Below the pieces are notes generated by a model. That model saw only the letters and a list, made by a program, of their open reading frames with translations. It searched no databases and was not told where the DNA came from. A stretch of DNA of 64,000 nucleotides from Streptomyces sp. GS7. Its GTDB lineage: Bacteria; Actinomycetota; Actinomycetes; Streptomycetales; Streptomycetaceae. This document shows, in pieces, positions 34,610 through 44,000 of this stretch. The stretch spans positions 4,891,501 through 4,955,500 of the forward strand of contig NZ_CP047146.1 in assembly GCF_009834125.1 (NCBI RefSeq). The letters run 5' to 3'. How positions within the stretch are numbered: position 1 is the stretch's first letter; every line of letters begins with the position of its first letter. The position numbers and the translations under genes are program-made.

Positions 34610-34685
34610 TCGGGACGCGCACGGCCGGTGCGCGTCCCGCAGGTGGGGTGCGCACCGGCCGCCGGGTGACGGTGATCCGTCGTGG

Positions 34686-37361
34686 TCAGTCGTTACGGGT
34701 GGCCACGAGGCGCCGTACGTCGAGGGACCATATGCCGCGACCGTGGGTGGCGGCGTACAGCTTGCCGTCCGGGCCGAGTCGCAGTTGCATCACGGCCGCG
34801 GTGGGGAGGTCGTGCCCTGCCACCTGCCACCGGGTGGCACCGGCGGGCCGGTAGAAGGTGGCCAGGTCGGTGCCGAGGGCGAGGCCGCCGTTCGGGAGCA
34901 GCTTCACCGTGTTGGCGGGTACGTCGGGCAGGTTCGCCGAGATGTCCGTCCAGTCGGTGCCGCCGTTCTTCGACTCGAAGACGTGGCCGACGCCTGCGCC
35001 GGGTCCTTCGGTCCACTTGCGGGAGAAGCCGTTGACGGCCACATACACATGCCGGGCGTTGGCCGGGTCGACCTCGAAGCCGGAGAGGTAGCGGTTGGGG
35101 AGGGTGCCGTCGACCGGGAGGGTGAGCTGGTGCCAGCCGGTGCCGTCGGCGTTGCCGACCGCGATGCCCCGGCTGAAGCCCTTGCTGTCGCAGGGGCCGC
35201 ACCAGCCGGCGTACACGGTGCCGCCCGAGGACGTCACGGCGGTGGCCACGTGGCCGTCGCCGAGGTCGTAGGCGTTCTTCCACTCCGTCCGGGACCGGAT
35301 CGCGAAGCCCTTGTTCTGCACCCATACATGCCGGCCACCGGCCACCCAGGTGTTGCCGTCCTTGGTGTCGGCGGTGATCGGGGCGATGAAGCGGGCGCCG
35401 GCACCGCCCAGGTCCTTGTCCGGCGGGGCGACCTCGTACTCGGTGGCCTTGGTCGGGTCCGTGTTCCACGAGCCGTCGTTGACACCGCAGTTCTGGGTGA
35501 CCCACATGTCGAGGTAGACGTACTCCGCCGCGATGTTGCAGCCGTTGGCGGGGTCGGCGATGGTGTCGGCGCCGTCGCCGCCGAAGTTGGAACCCATGAC
35601 CTTGTCCCGGCCGCGCAGGATCGACTGGCCGTTGTCCTGGAGGCCGCCGGTCACGGAGACGCCGCCGTGGGCGAGGTCCTTGCCGACGCCCACCGAGTAG
35701 TACTGGAGGGTGTCGAGGGTGCCGTCGTTGAGGGACTGCCAGTCCTTCGCGTGGCCGCCCGAGTCGACCGCACCGTTGAGCGGACGGCGGTAGATGCCGC
35801 CGTCGTTGCCGACGTACGCCCAGGTCTTGCCGTGGTAGCTGCCGATCGCGACCGCGTGCTGATCGGAGTGGGTGGTCTGCGAGCAGTCGCCGGTCTGCTT
35901 GGCCGGGTCGATGCTCCAGCAGGGGAAGGGGAAGTTCCAGTACGGGCCGGGTGTGGTCCAGCTCGTACCGCCGTTCTTGGTCTCGAAGACCTCTTCCAGG
36001 CCCAGGTACACGTGGTCGGCATTGGCGGGGTCGACCTGGAGGAACTGGTTGTACCAGGACTGGATGCCGGGCTGGTAGCCCGCGCTCTGGAGCGCGGACC
36101 CGGATGCCTTGAGCTTGGTGTAGTCGGCGACCTGCGTCCACGGCCCGAACGGCGAGCCGTTCTTCGACACGTACACGCCCTTGAGGCCGCTGTCCGGGTT
36201 GGCGGTGGTCTGCGCCGGCGACTGGTCGATGGCGTACAGCCGCGAGCCGTCGGCAGCGGCGGCGAACGTCATGTTGCCGACGTCGGCACTGCCGGTCGGC
36301 AGGTCGCCGAGCCCGCTGACCGGCTTCCAGCCGCCGTCCTGCTTGGCGTACAGCCCGTTGTAGGTGTCTCCGCCGCGCCAGCCGACGGCGAGCAGGACCT
36401 TGGACGGGTCCTTCGGGTCGACGGCGATGTCATTGGCGATGTTCTTGTACGGGGCGCTCGGGTCGGACGCCTTCGAACCGTCCGGCAGATAGTCCGGGTT
36501 GGGGGCGAACTCCAGCTTCCACGGACCGGACAGGGTGGTGGTCGAGTGCGACCACACGCCGCGGCTGGTCGCCGCCCAGACCGTGCCGCCCACGAACCGC
36601 AACGCGTGGATGACGGTGCTCTCCAGCTCGGCGCCGCCCACCCGGTTGCCGGGCCGGAACTGCCCGTGCCGCGGATCGCCCAGAACGTAGACGCCGGTAC
36701 CTACGAAGGCGGTTGCCCCCGTGTTCGACTCGCCGGTGGCGTACCAGAGGCGCTTCTTGCCGTCCAGGGCCAGGGTCCCCGTGGACAGCGAGGGGAGTTT
36801 GTCGGCGATCGGCTCCCAGCGTCCGCCGCCGGTCTTCGACCGGAAGACGCCGCCGTTGGCGCCGCCCGCATACACATACCCCTGGTCGTCGGCTGCGATC
36901 CCGGTGATCCGACCGGTCACCTTCCCGAAGCCGCCGCTGGAGTTGGAGTTCACGTCGCGGTAGCGGGGGTCGTCGGCGTTGTACGCCTTCTTGGTGACGT
37001 GATCCCAGTCGCCTGGCGTGTGGCGCATCGACTGGAGCTGCTGCCAAGCGGCTCCGTAGGCACCCGGCGCGACCACACCGGGGGCCGTGCGTGCCTCGGT
37101 GAACTGGGCAGTGGCTTCGGCGGAGTTCTCCGCCTCGTCGGAGTCGCCCTCCGAGCCGCCCGGGGTGGCGGCAGCGGACTTTCCCCGACCGGCGTGCGCC
37201 GCCTTGATGTGCTGCCGACCGATGTCGGCCTGGTGGCGCGCGTTCCAGGGCCGGGGTCTGGACTCACCTGACGCCGCGAACGACTGGGTGGTCGCCAGTC
37301 CGAACGCGGCGGCTACGGCGGCGCAGGTGATGAACCGCCGACGATGCCGTTGGGGCACCAT
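34686..37361 (-). CDS. Large secreted BNR/sortilin-like beta-propeller protein
   Basis: An 891-residue exported protein. ATG 37361 has GGGAGGAG just upstream, and the first 30 residues (RRRFITCAAVAAAFGLATTQSFA) form a signal peptide. A linker rich in Glu/Ala precedes the propeller from about residue 130. Blades carry BNR Asp-box-like motifs: GGVFRSKTGGGRWEPIAD, VFETKNGGTSWTTPG and HVFESKNGGTDWTDIS. The pattern is like VPS10/sortilin and xyloglucanase GH74 propellers. No catalytic pair was identified, so binding rather than hydrolysis is possible. Single gene; substrate unknown. Confidence 0.78.
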   Translation of the reverse strand: MVPQRHRRRFITCAAVAAAFGLATTQSFAASGESRPRPWNARHQADIGRQHIKAAHAGRGKSAAATPGGSEGDSDEAENSAEATAQFTEARTAPGVVAPGAYGAAWQQLQSMRHTPGDWDHVTKKAYNADDPRYRDVNSNSSGGFGKVTGRITGIAADDQGYVYAGGANGGVFRSKTGGGRWEPIADKLPSLSTGTLALDGKKRLWYATGESNTGATAFVGTGVYVLGDPRHGQFRPGNRVGGAELESTVIHALRFVGGTVWAATSRGVWSHSTTTLSGPWKLEFAPNPDYLPDGSKASDPSAPYKNIANDIAVDPKDPSKVLLAVGWRGGDTYNGLYAKQDGGWKPVSGLGDLPTGSADVGNMTFAAAADGSRLYAIDQSPAQTTANPDSGLKGVYVSKNGSPFGPWTQVADYTKLKASGSALQSAGYQPGIQSWYNQFLQVDPANADHVYLGLEEVFETKNGGTSWTTPGPYWNFPFPCWSIDPAKQTGDCSQTTHSDQHAVAIGSYHGKTWAYVGNDGGIYRRPLNGAVDSGGHAKDWQSLNDGTLDTLQYYSVGVGKDLAHGGVSVTGGLQDNGQSILRGRDKVMGSNFGGDGADTIADPANGCNIAAEYVYLDMWVTQNCGVNDGSWNTDPTKATEYEVAPPDKDLGGAGARFIAPITADTKDGNTWVAGGRHVWVQNKGFAIRSRTEWKNAYDLGDGHVATAVTSSGGTVYAGWCGPCDSKGFSRGIAVGNADGTGWHQLTLPVDGTLPNRYLSGFEVDPANARHVYVAVNGFSRKWTEGPGAGVGHVFESKNGGTDWTDISANLPDVPANTVKLLPNGGLALGTDLATFYRPAGATRWQVAGHDLPTAAVMQLRLGPDGKLYAATHGRGIWSLDVRRLVATRND

Positions 37362-37747
37362 GCCCTCTCCTCCCTGCGCCGAGTATGGGGGGCTCGACGC
37401 GGAGGAGATCTTGGCGTGCCCGCGACAGCGCTGCGAAGGGGGCCGCAGGAAAAATGGTGCGGAGTTTACGTTTGCGGCCCGCTCGGCTCGAAACTCCCCT
37501 AACTTCCCGTTGACAACTGCTAGTTGATGTTGCCCACGGTGCCCGCGGAGTCGGCGGGACCGGCCGCCGGCAACCCGAGCGAGTCCGGCACAGCGGCTGG
37601 CGAGCGGACGGCGGCGCCGGTAGGGCTGCGGTGCCGGTGGGGCGCCGGTGCCGCTTGCGGCTCCTTATCTTCCCCCCGTCCCCTCACGCATCACTCACGC
37701 ACGTGCCGGAAAGCCCGCGGCCGTCAGGTCCCGCCACCCACCGGCGC
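37362..37747. other. Intergenic region
   Basis: Upstream region of the secreted BNR protein and downstream of the LLM gene. A plus-strand TTGACA at 37510 is followed by a small inverted repeat CAACT-GCT-AGTTG (37514-37526). No gene was recognised downstream of it on that strand. Confidence 0.35.
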
Positions 37748-38671
37748 TCAACCGGCGAGTCCCCCGAGCAGTGCCCAAGTACGGCGCCGGTCGGCGTCTC
37801 CGGCGATCTCCGTCCCGGAGAACACCACCTCCGTCGCCCCGGCGTCCCGATAGCGCCGCACCTCGGCGGCGACCGTCTTCTCGTCGCCGATCACCGCCAC
37901 ATCGGCCGCCCGTCGGCCGCCGGAGAGTTCGATGACCCGCGCATAGGACGGGATCCGCTCGTAGAACGCGAGCTGCTCGACGGCCTTCTCCCGCACAGAG
38001 TCCACATCGTCGGTCACCACGCCCTGCACCAGCGCGACGATCCGGGGCGCGGGCCGGCCGGCTGCCGATGCGGCCGCCGTGACGGCCGGAACGATGTGCT
38101 CGCTCAGGGCGCGCGGCCCGGCCAGATAGGGCAGGATCCCATCCGCCAGCTCACCGCTGACGCGTAGCGCCTGGGGCCCCATCGCGGCGACGAGCAACGG
38201 CACGCCCGCCTCGGCGCCCGGCACCCGGGCGGGGATCGGCGTCCTCGCGGTGAGCAGTTCGCCGTGGAAGTCGGCGGTACCGGTCTCGGTCAACTGCCGC
38301 AGCGCGGTGAGGAATTCGCGCAGCCGCGCGATGGGCCGCTCGAAGGGGACACCGAAGCCCCCCTCGGTCAGGAGCTTGGTACCGAGCGCCAGTCCGAGGT
38401 GGTAGCGGCCGTGCGTGGCCGCCTGGGCCGTCAGGGCCTGGCTGGAGACCACCAGCGGGTGGCGGCCGAAGACGGGAATGGCGGACGTACCCACGTGCAG
38501 GCCGGGCACTTCCCGCCCGACGACCGCCGCGAGCTGGGGTGAGTCCACACCGAAGGTCTGCCCGAACCAGGCCGACCGCAGTCCGGCGGCCGCGGCCTCG
38601 TGCGCGAGCCGCACGGTGGCGTCGATCTGGTTGTCGGCATCGATCGCGTTGAGCGCTACTCCTGTCACCAT
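37748..38671 (-). CDS. F420-type LLM-class oxidoreductase
   Basis: A 307-residue luciferase-like monooxygenase-fold protein. ATG 38671 starts the family's first strand (MVTGVALNAIDADNQIDATV). Core signatures: GLRSAWFGQTFGVDSPQLAA, VGTSAIPVFGRHPLVVSSQALT, RYHLGLALG and VPLLVAAMGPQALRVSGELADG, as in the F420-dependent subfamily of LLM proteins common in actinobacteria. It probably uses F420H2 rather than FMN, but cofactor choice cannot be proved here. Substrate unknown. A 12-bp hairpin separates it from the isochorismatase gene upstream on the same strand. Confidence 0.83.
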   Translation of the reverse strand: MVTGVALNAIDADNQIDATVRLAHEAAAAGLRSAWFGQTFGVDSPQLAAVVGREVPGLHVGTSAIPVFGRHPLVVSSQALTAQAATHGRYHLGLALGTKLLTEGGFGVPFERPIARLREFLTALRQLTETGTADFHGELLTARTPIPARVPGAEAGVPLLVAAMGPQALRVSGELADGILPYLAGPRALSEHIVPAVTAAASAAGRPAPRIVALVQGVVTDDVDSVREKAVEQLAFYERIPSYARVIELSGGRRAADVAVIGDEKTVAAEVRRYRDAGATEVVFSGTEIAGDADRRRTWALLGGLAG

Positions 38672-38748
38672 GCCCCTGCAAACCGGCGGAGCCTGCCGGG
38701 TATTCCGGTTTTTTCGCAGCGGATCGGGGAGTTCAGGATGACGAGTCG

Positions 38749-38791
38749 GGCTGGGTGAACTGCTCCTGAAGAAGCGGATGTTCACCCAGCC
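38749..38791 (-). terminator. 12-bp inverted repeat between isochorismatase and LLM genes
   Basis: GGCTGGGTGAAC (38749-38760) and GTTCACCCAGCC (38780-38791) are perfect complements with a 19-nt loop. It lies 105 nt past the isochorismatase stop and 78 nt before the LLM start, so it could end the first transcript or act as an attenuator or operator for the second. Confidence 0.5.
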
Positions 38792-38895
38792 ACACCTTGG
38801 CCTCGGGGGCGTTACGGTGGGCCGGCTTCGACCGCACGAGGCCCCCGGGTCACGAGATCGGACCGCGGACTCAGGGGCGCGGGTGTTCCGTCACG

Positions 38896-39465
38896 TCACC
38901 CCTGCTGTGGTGCAATGGCTGTCAGCCAGTCCTCGATGGTCACCACATCCGCCCACTGCGGGAACAGCTTTTCCGTGAGGGTCCGGTGCACCCCGGGGTC
39001 GGTGTCCAGGCAGCCGTCCGCCAGGACGGTGAGGCCGAAGTCCATGTCGTTGGCCTGGCACAGGGTGTACAGCACCACACCGCTGGTGGCGATGCCGGCG
39101 AGAACAAGACTGTCGATGCCACGGGCCCTGAGCACCAGGTCGAGATCGCTGCCCGAGAAGGCGCTTGCCCGCCTCTTGGTGACCACCACCTCCCCCTCCT
39201 CGGGTGCGACGTCCTGGTGGATCTCCGTACCGGGGTCCCCCTCGACGTACCGGCCCTCCCGCACCGCTGCGGACAGCACCCTGTTACGCGTACTGACGTC
39301 GGCACTGACCGGACGTAACCCGATGACCACGTAGATCACGGGGATGCCGGCCGCCCGGGCACCGTCGATCGCCCTGCGCAGGCGCACCGGATATCCCGAG
39401 CCGTCGTCCACGATATCCACGATGTCCCGTTGGACGTCCATCACGAGGAGGGCGCTGTTTGCCAT
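38896..39465 (-). CDS. Isochorismatase-family cysteine hydrolase
   Basis: A 189-residue hydrolase. ALLVMDVQRDIVDIV gives the catalytic Asp, the TKRRASAFSGSDLDLVLRARG segment the Lys and substrate loop, and VLAGIATSGVVLYT the cis-peptide preceding the nucleophile position. The position normally held by the catalytic Cys reads Thr-Leu-Cys (VVLYTLCQAND), so Cys is three residues on from the usual place; this should be checked by alignment. The family includes nicotinamidases, isochorismatases and N-carbamoyl amidases. ATG 39465. The substrate is unknown. Confidence 0.78.
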   Translation of the reverse strand: MANSALLVMDVQRDIVDIVDDGSGYPVRLRRAIDGARAAGIPVIYVVIGLRPVSADVSTRNRVLSAAVREGRYVEGDPGTEIHQDVAPEEGEVVVTKRRASAFSGSDLDLVLRARGIDSLVLAGIATSGVVLYTLCQANDMDFGLTVLADGCLDTDPGVHRTLTEKLFPQWADVVTIEDWLTAIAPQQG

Positions 39466-39884
39466 GGTCGCTGTCCTTGTCTTCTCCGGGGAACGTCGCC
39501 GAACCGTTCGGCGTGCCCCGCTCCACGGTGTACGAACGTCCGGCAGGACCACGACTGTTCCCCGCCGGCCCGAGAAAACCGCGGCCACGGGCGTGATCCC
39601 CGCAAGGACTCCACGGTCACCGTACGACGCCGACCACCCGTTGTGGCGCGGCAGCCGCCCTTGCCTGCAGGGGTGCTGAGTTGCCCCGCACCAGGAGCGA
39701 AAGGCTACGTGCCTGGGGGGGCGGTCGGTCACACCGGGTTGGGGGCAGCGGCGGCGCGGTGTCGACGGACGAGTTCGCGCCGGTGGTAGCGGGCGAAGAG
39801 GCGGTTGAGCAGATCGTCGTCCATGGGGTGGCGGGAGCGCTGGGGATAGGCGGTCTCACGGCGGCTCATTTTGACAGAGACGAC

Positions 39885-40115
39885 CCGTCGGACACGCCCT
39901 GCCGGGACCAGCGGGCCAACCACCCACCGCACGTCGGCCGGGGCAGACGTCCCGCCGACTTCGACCGGGCGCGCAACGCCCGCAGGAACGAAGTCGAACG
40001 GGCCGTCAACGCTCTCGGAAGCATCCGGGCCACAGCGACCCGATACGGCAAGAGGGCAGATGTCTTTCACGGAGCGGTCACCGTCATGGCAATCCGGCTG
40101 TGGCTCCGCCGATAA
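39885..40115 (+). pseudogene. IS5-type transposase C-terminal remnant
   Basis: The frame carries RRPADFDRARNARRNEVERA then VNALGSIRATATRYGKRADV and ends AVTVMAIRLWLRR. This matches the C-terminus of IS5/IS427-type transposases, which typically read RRNxVERCFNRLKxFRxxATRYDKxA...F.LWxR and include the last catalytic Glu. Nothing upstream (39466-39884) restores the N-terminus. A truncated insertion-sequence relic. Confidence 0.68.
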
Positions 40116-40130
40116 CCCGTCGAACAGTCG

Positions 40131-40361
40131 TCAGCTTGAGCTGAGCAGGCCCTTGAGCCCATCCCCCAACCCACTCGCGGTCGATCCCACGGCCTGGTCC
40201 ACCTTGCCTCCGGGAGTACCTGGGTCGAACAGTGTGCCGACCGCATTGGTCAGACTCTTACCTGGTTCAATCTTGGCCGGGTCGCCTTCGGCGTTGGCGG
40301 CGGGGGCGCCGAGAGCGAGGAGTGCGGCGGCACTGAGGGCGACCGTAGCGATGCCTCGCAT
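40131..40361 (-). CDS. Small secreted protein (76 aa)
   Basis: Signal peptide MRGIATVALSAAALLALGAPAANA is followed by a 52-residue mature part without cysteine, rich in Gly/Ser/Asp and ending GLKGLLSSS. Start ATG 40361 has a GAAGGGAAG ribosome site. Similar tiny exported proteins are common in Streptomyces and uncharacterised. The 323 nt upstream of it (40362-40684) contain no other recognised gene. Confidence 0.65.
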   Translation of the reverse strand: MRGIATVALSAAALLALGAPAANAEGDPAKIEPGKSLTNAVGTLFDPGTPGGKVDQAVGSTASGLGDGLKGLLSSS

Positions 40362-40684
40362 GAACTTCCCTTCACTTAGGAAACGTTGGGAACTGACTAC
40401 GACTGTCCGGCCGTGGAGACACGGGTGGATCGCCACTATCACTCGCTTGGGGCCGCCGAAAAGGTCAAGCTCGATCGCGAACAGTCGCCCAGGCAGCAGG
40501 CCAACGAGCGCAGGGGAAGAAGAGCGGCCAAGCAGCGGACCCGTCGGGCACGCCCGAGCCGTCAGTCCCCGTACGACCGCCGACCGGGCCCGCACAGTCC
40601 AGGCCATGACCTGCTCGAACGAACCCGGTTCAGTCATCGACGTACCCGGCGGTGGTCGTGAAGGCCGGCGGCCGGCCCGGCCCA

Positions 40685-42070
40685 TCACACGCTGGATGGA
40701 TCTTCGTGGTCGGCCCGCCGCGGGGCGTCCTTGAGACGGCCGGTCACCACCAGGTTGCCGTCCGGGGTGCGCCGCGCGAGGTCACCGGTACGGAAGTAGC
40801 CGTCGGTGGTGAAGGAGCGTGCGTTGTGGTCGGGCGCCCGATAGTAGCCCCGCAGGGTATACGGACCGCGGGCGAGGAGTTCCCCGGGCTCCCCGTCGGG
40901 CACGTCCTTCCCCTCGACATCGACGATGCGGATCTCGTCGTCGGGCGAGAGCGGGCGGCCCTGCGTGGTGAGCACGGTCTCGTCCGGATCAGCGGGCCCG
41001 GTGAGGGTGAGCAGCCCCTCAGCCCTGCCGAAGACCTGCTGCAGACAACAGCCCCATGCGGGGCCTGTCCGTTCGGCGGTCGCCCGGTGCGAGGGCGCGC
41101 CAACGATCTGCACGAGACGCAGACTGCTCAAGTCGGCCTGGGCCGTGGGAAGTAGGTCGAGCCAGAGCCGGGCGGCGGCGGGCACCACCGATGTGATGGT
41201 GACCCGCTCTCGTCCGATGACCGGAAGACATTCGGCGGGATCCGGGTTCTCGACCAGGACGACGGTGCCGCCGACGGAGAGGGTGCCGACGATGCCGGGG
41301 CAGCCGAAGGCGAAGTTGGACTCGGCGGGCAGCGCGGCGAGATACACGTCGTTCTCGGTGAGCGACACCAGCTCGGCGGCGGCCCGCGCCTGGTAGGCGT
41401 AGTCGTCGTGGGTGCGCGGAATGATCCTGGGCGCGGTGGTGTCACCGGAGAGAAGGAAGAACGCCACCTGGTCGGCGCTCTGCGCAGGCGACGGCGCGGG
41501 CGGGGCATCGATGGAGCCCAGGGGGAAGTAGTGGCAGCCCGACCGGTCGGCCGAAAGGCCGCCGTACGGGGACGCGGTGCCCGGCAGCTCATGGGTGAAC
41601 ACCCGTCGCAGAAAGGGCCCTTGCGCCGCGATGTCCGCGGCCATCGCCGTGTGGTCGAAGCCCTGGTACGTCGAGGGACCGACGTAGCCGGTCGCCTCGG
41701 TGACCCGCACGATGGGGGACACCTCGGGCGTGCGGTGCGAGACCGGGCAGAACACGGGGAGCGCGCCGACGCGCATCAGCGCGAAGACGGTGATGACGAA
41801 CTCGGGAACGTTGGGTAGCTGGACGACGACCCGTTGCCCGGGCCGGAGGCCGCGCAGCCGGAATCCGGCGGCCATGCGGTCCACGCGCCGGTTCAGGTTC
41901 GCGTACGTGATGCGGGTGCCTCCGTGTACGAGGGCGGTCCGCGCTCCGTATTGCAGCGCCCAGCCCCGCAGCAGGTTGTCCAGCGTATTGCCACGCCAGT
42001 GCCCGGCCGCCCAGTAGCGGTCGACGAACTCCTCGGGCCAGGGAGTGCAGCCGTCGAGCATGGATGACAT
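40685..42070 (-). pseudogene. DhbE/EntE-like aryl-AMP ligase, truncated and with damaged P-loop
   Basis: 461 codons matching 2,3-dihydroxybenzoate/salicylate-AMP ligases from the first residue (LDGCTPWPEEFVDRYWAAGHW) through A5-A7 (QVFGRAEGLLTLT, YFRTGDLARRTPDGNLVVTGRLKD). Two lesions argue against activity. The A3 loop, normally SGGTTGxPKLIPRTHDDY, reads SGDTTAPRIIPRTHDDY, with a residue lost and Lys replaced. The protein stops 13 residues after GRLKD, so the C-terminal subdomain of about 90 residues with the catalytic lysine is missing. No siderophore genes are nearby. It is probably a decaying gene, although the frame is otherwise intact. Confidence 0.8.
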
Positions 42071-42500
42071 TCGCCTTCTCCTACGCCGGTTTCCGAACCG
42101 GAAGCCGTGCGGGTCGTGTGTCGCCGTGACGGCGCGCGGTAGCGGTGATCTCGACGGCCGCGGGCCCGGCCTCCGTCACCCCCATCGCCCCCATCTACCC
42201 CTCCTCAACGCCGGGGGCGATCCCTTCCCTCTTGACCTTGACCACCCAATCTCTCAACACCCCTCTACGCAATGCGCTTTCCCGACCATGGACCCGGAAC
42301 TCCCTCAGCAGAAAGTCCAATGAGCGCCGCTGGCCAGGAGGAATGGTCGGGGTTCGAGCACCGCTCACGGCTCATCGATCAGACCTGGGGCCCGACCCCG
42401 ACCCACGATGCCGGCGATGCCGGCCGGGGGCGCGGATCCGCCGGTGCCGGCCAGAGCCTTGGCCGTCCCCACCGCCTGCTCGTGCGGTCTCCGGGCCTGT
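42071..42500. other. Intergenic region, no recognised gene
   Basis: 430 nt between two minus-strand genes. It contains the promoter region for the EntE-like gene at the left. Open frames are short or arginine/proline-rich. Confidence 0.4.
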
Positions 42501-43322
42501 TCAGCTTCGCTCCTCATTGCGGCCTGGGCCGGGAGGAGTCTGTACGGCGAGGAGCTGTGGGCGTTTTGCGGTGTGGCCGTCGCCGCTTGAGCGGCCACGC
42601 AGGCGTCTGCCCAGCCAGGGTCCGAGGAAGGCGGCGACCCAGCGCAGTTCGGCGGCGGCGGCGTTCCATCCGGTGGGTGCGGGCGTTGCGAGAGGGGGCA
42701 GGGGGTGTGTCCAGGTGTCGTCGCTGCCGGGCAGTGCGAGGGCGTGGGCGACGGCGGCGGCGATCCGCTGGTGGCCGAGTGGGCTGGCGTGGAGGCGGTC
42801 CGGGCTCCACAGGCGGGGGTCGGTGACCACGGGGTGGTGGCTGGTCTCGGCGACGGCGACCCCGTGGCGTCGGGCTGCCTGGCGGATGCGGTCGTTGAGG
42901 GTGGTGACGCGGCGACTGAGCGGCCGGGCGAGCGGGGTGATGCGTGCGATGTCGGGGAAGGTGAGAGTGGCGACGCGAGCGCCTTGGGCGGTGAGTGCGG
43001 CGAACATCGCCTCCAGGTGGCCGGCGACCTCGTCGGCGTCGAACCGCGGCCGCAGCAGGTCGTTGACCCCGGCGACCACAGTGGCCAGGTCGGGCCGCAG
43101 TGCGAGGGCAGGGGCAAGTTGCTCGGTGTGGACGTGGCGGGCCAGGCGTCCTCGTACGGCCAGGTTGGCGTACTGCAGACCGGGGTTGTGCGGTGCGAGG
43201 TGTTCGGCGAGCCGGTCGGCCCAGCCGCGCAGCCCCGCTGTGTCGTCGCCGTCGCCGAGTCCCTCGGTCTGGCTGTCGCCGAGGGCGACGTAGCGCGCGT
43301 ATCGCGGATCAGAACCGGGCAC
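42501..43322 (-). CDS. SGNH-family esterase/lipase
   Basis: A 273-residue GDSL hydrolase with all four blocks: YVALGDSQTEGLGD (Ser), YANLAVRG (Gly), VAGVNDLLR (Asn) and SPDRLHASPLGH (Asp and His). No signal peptide, so intracellular. GTG 43322 begins PGSDPRYARYVALGDS and overlaps the upstream PadR gene by 14 nt, making a regulator-esterase operon. The last 75 residues are Pro/Arg-rich and may be a flexible tail. Substrate unknown; relatives act on acyl esters of sugars or lipids. Confidence 0.87.
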   Translation of the reverse strand: MPGSDPRYARYVALGDSQTEGLGDGDDTAGLRGWADRLAEHLAPHNPGLQYANLAVRGRLARHVHTEQLAPALALRPDLATVVAGVNDLLRPRFDADEVAGHLEAMFAALTAQGARVATLTFPDIARITPLARPLSRRVTTLNDRIRQAARRHGVAVAETSHHPVVTDPRLWSPDRLHASPLGHQRIAAAVAHALALPGSDDTWTHPLPPLATPAPTGWNAAAAELRWVAAFLGPWLGRRLRGRSSGDGHTAKRPQLLAVQTPPGPGRNEERS

Positions 43323-43878
43323 GGGCCGCCTGCCTTTCCTGCAGGACCGTGATGGTGCGCTCGCACCAGTCACGGTTGCCCTGCTCGAAGGCGAGCCCAC
43401 GAAGGCAGGTCAGGTAGGGGCCGATGCGCTCGCTGTGGCGTAGGAACTCCGCTTCGGTACGGTCGCCGCGCATGGTGTGCAGCAGCTTGCCGAACAGGTC
43501 GATCCTGGCCTGGGCGAAGGCGGCGCGCTCGGTGAGCCGCTCCGTCAGGTCCCCGATGTCGACGTGGTCGGCGGCCTGGACCTTGACCAGCAGGTCGTCG
43601 CGGATGAAGGAGGGCTTGCCGGCCGTGGCGGTGAAGCGCTCCAATTCGGCCAGGCCGGCGTCGGTGACCTGGAACAGGCGCTTGTTGGGCCGGTTGTCCT
43701 GGACGACTTCCCGGCCCGTGACCAGCCCGTCCTTCTCCAGCCGGGTCAGCTCGGCGTACAACTGCTGCGGCTGTGCGTGCCAGAAGTTGGCCACCCCGAG
43801 GTCGAACGCCTTGGTCAGCTGGTATCCACTCAGCTCCTCGTCGAGCAGCGCCGCCAGCACGGCATGGCGCAAGGCCAT
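43309..43878 (-). CDS. PadR-family transcriptional regulator
   Basis: A 189-residue intact PadR protein: MALRHAVLAALLDEELSGYQLTK is the first helix and turn, QQLYAELTRLEKDGLV the recognition helix, and LFQVTDAGLAEL the wing, followed by the PadR C-terminal coiled-coil dimer domain (Vir_act_alpha_C). ATG 43878 has GGAGG 7 nt upstream. Divergent from the SnoaL-like gene and upstream of the SGNH esterase, so it likely controls both. A perfect 15-bp dyad lies in the shared promoter space. Confidence 0.88.
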   Translation of the reverse strand: MALRHAVLAALLDEELSGYQLTKAFDLGVANFWHAQPQQLYAELTRLEKDGLVTGREVVQDNRPNKRLFQVTDAGLAELERFTATAGKPSFIRDDLLVKVQAADHVDIGDLTERLTERAAFAQARIDLFGKLLHTMRGDRTEAEFLRHSERIGPYLTCLRGLAFEQGNRDWCERTITVLQERQAARARF

Positions 43879-43948
43879 CGGATCGCCTCCGCTTCTTCGT
43901 CTTCTTCGTGTTGTTCGCCCTGCTTGGCCCTGTCCAGGGTTCCGCTTG

Positions 43949-43963
43949 CCATGATACTCATGG
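43949..43963. promoter_or_regulatory. PadR operator candidate
   Basis: CCATGA-TAC-TCATGG is a perfect inverted repeat, in an AT-rich promoter stretch, 70 nt from the PadR start and 38 nt from the SnoaL start. The size and symmetry fit known PadR operators (ATGxAT-type dyads). Confidence 0.6.
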
Positions 43964-44000
43964 ATCTGATTAATCTTATTCGTGAACATGAGGGGAAGTC

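Noticed and set aside
39729..39869. 46-residue minus-strand frame beginning MSRRETAYPQ
   Set aside because: Reads like protein but lacks a ribosome site, and it abuts a transposase relic; not enough to call a gene.
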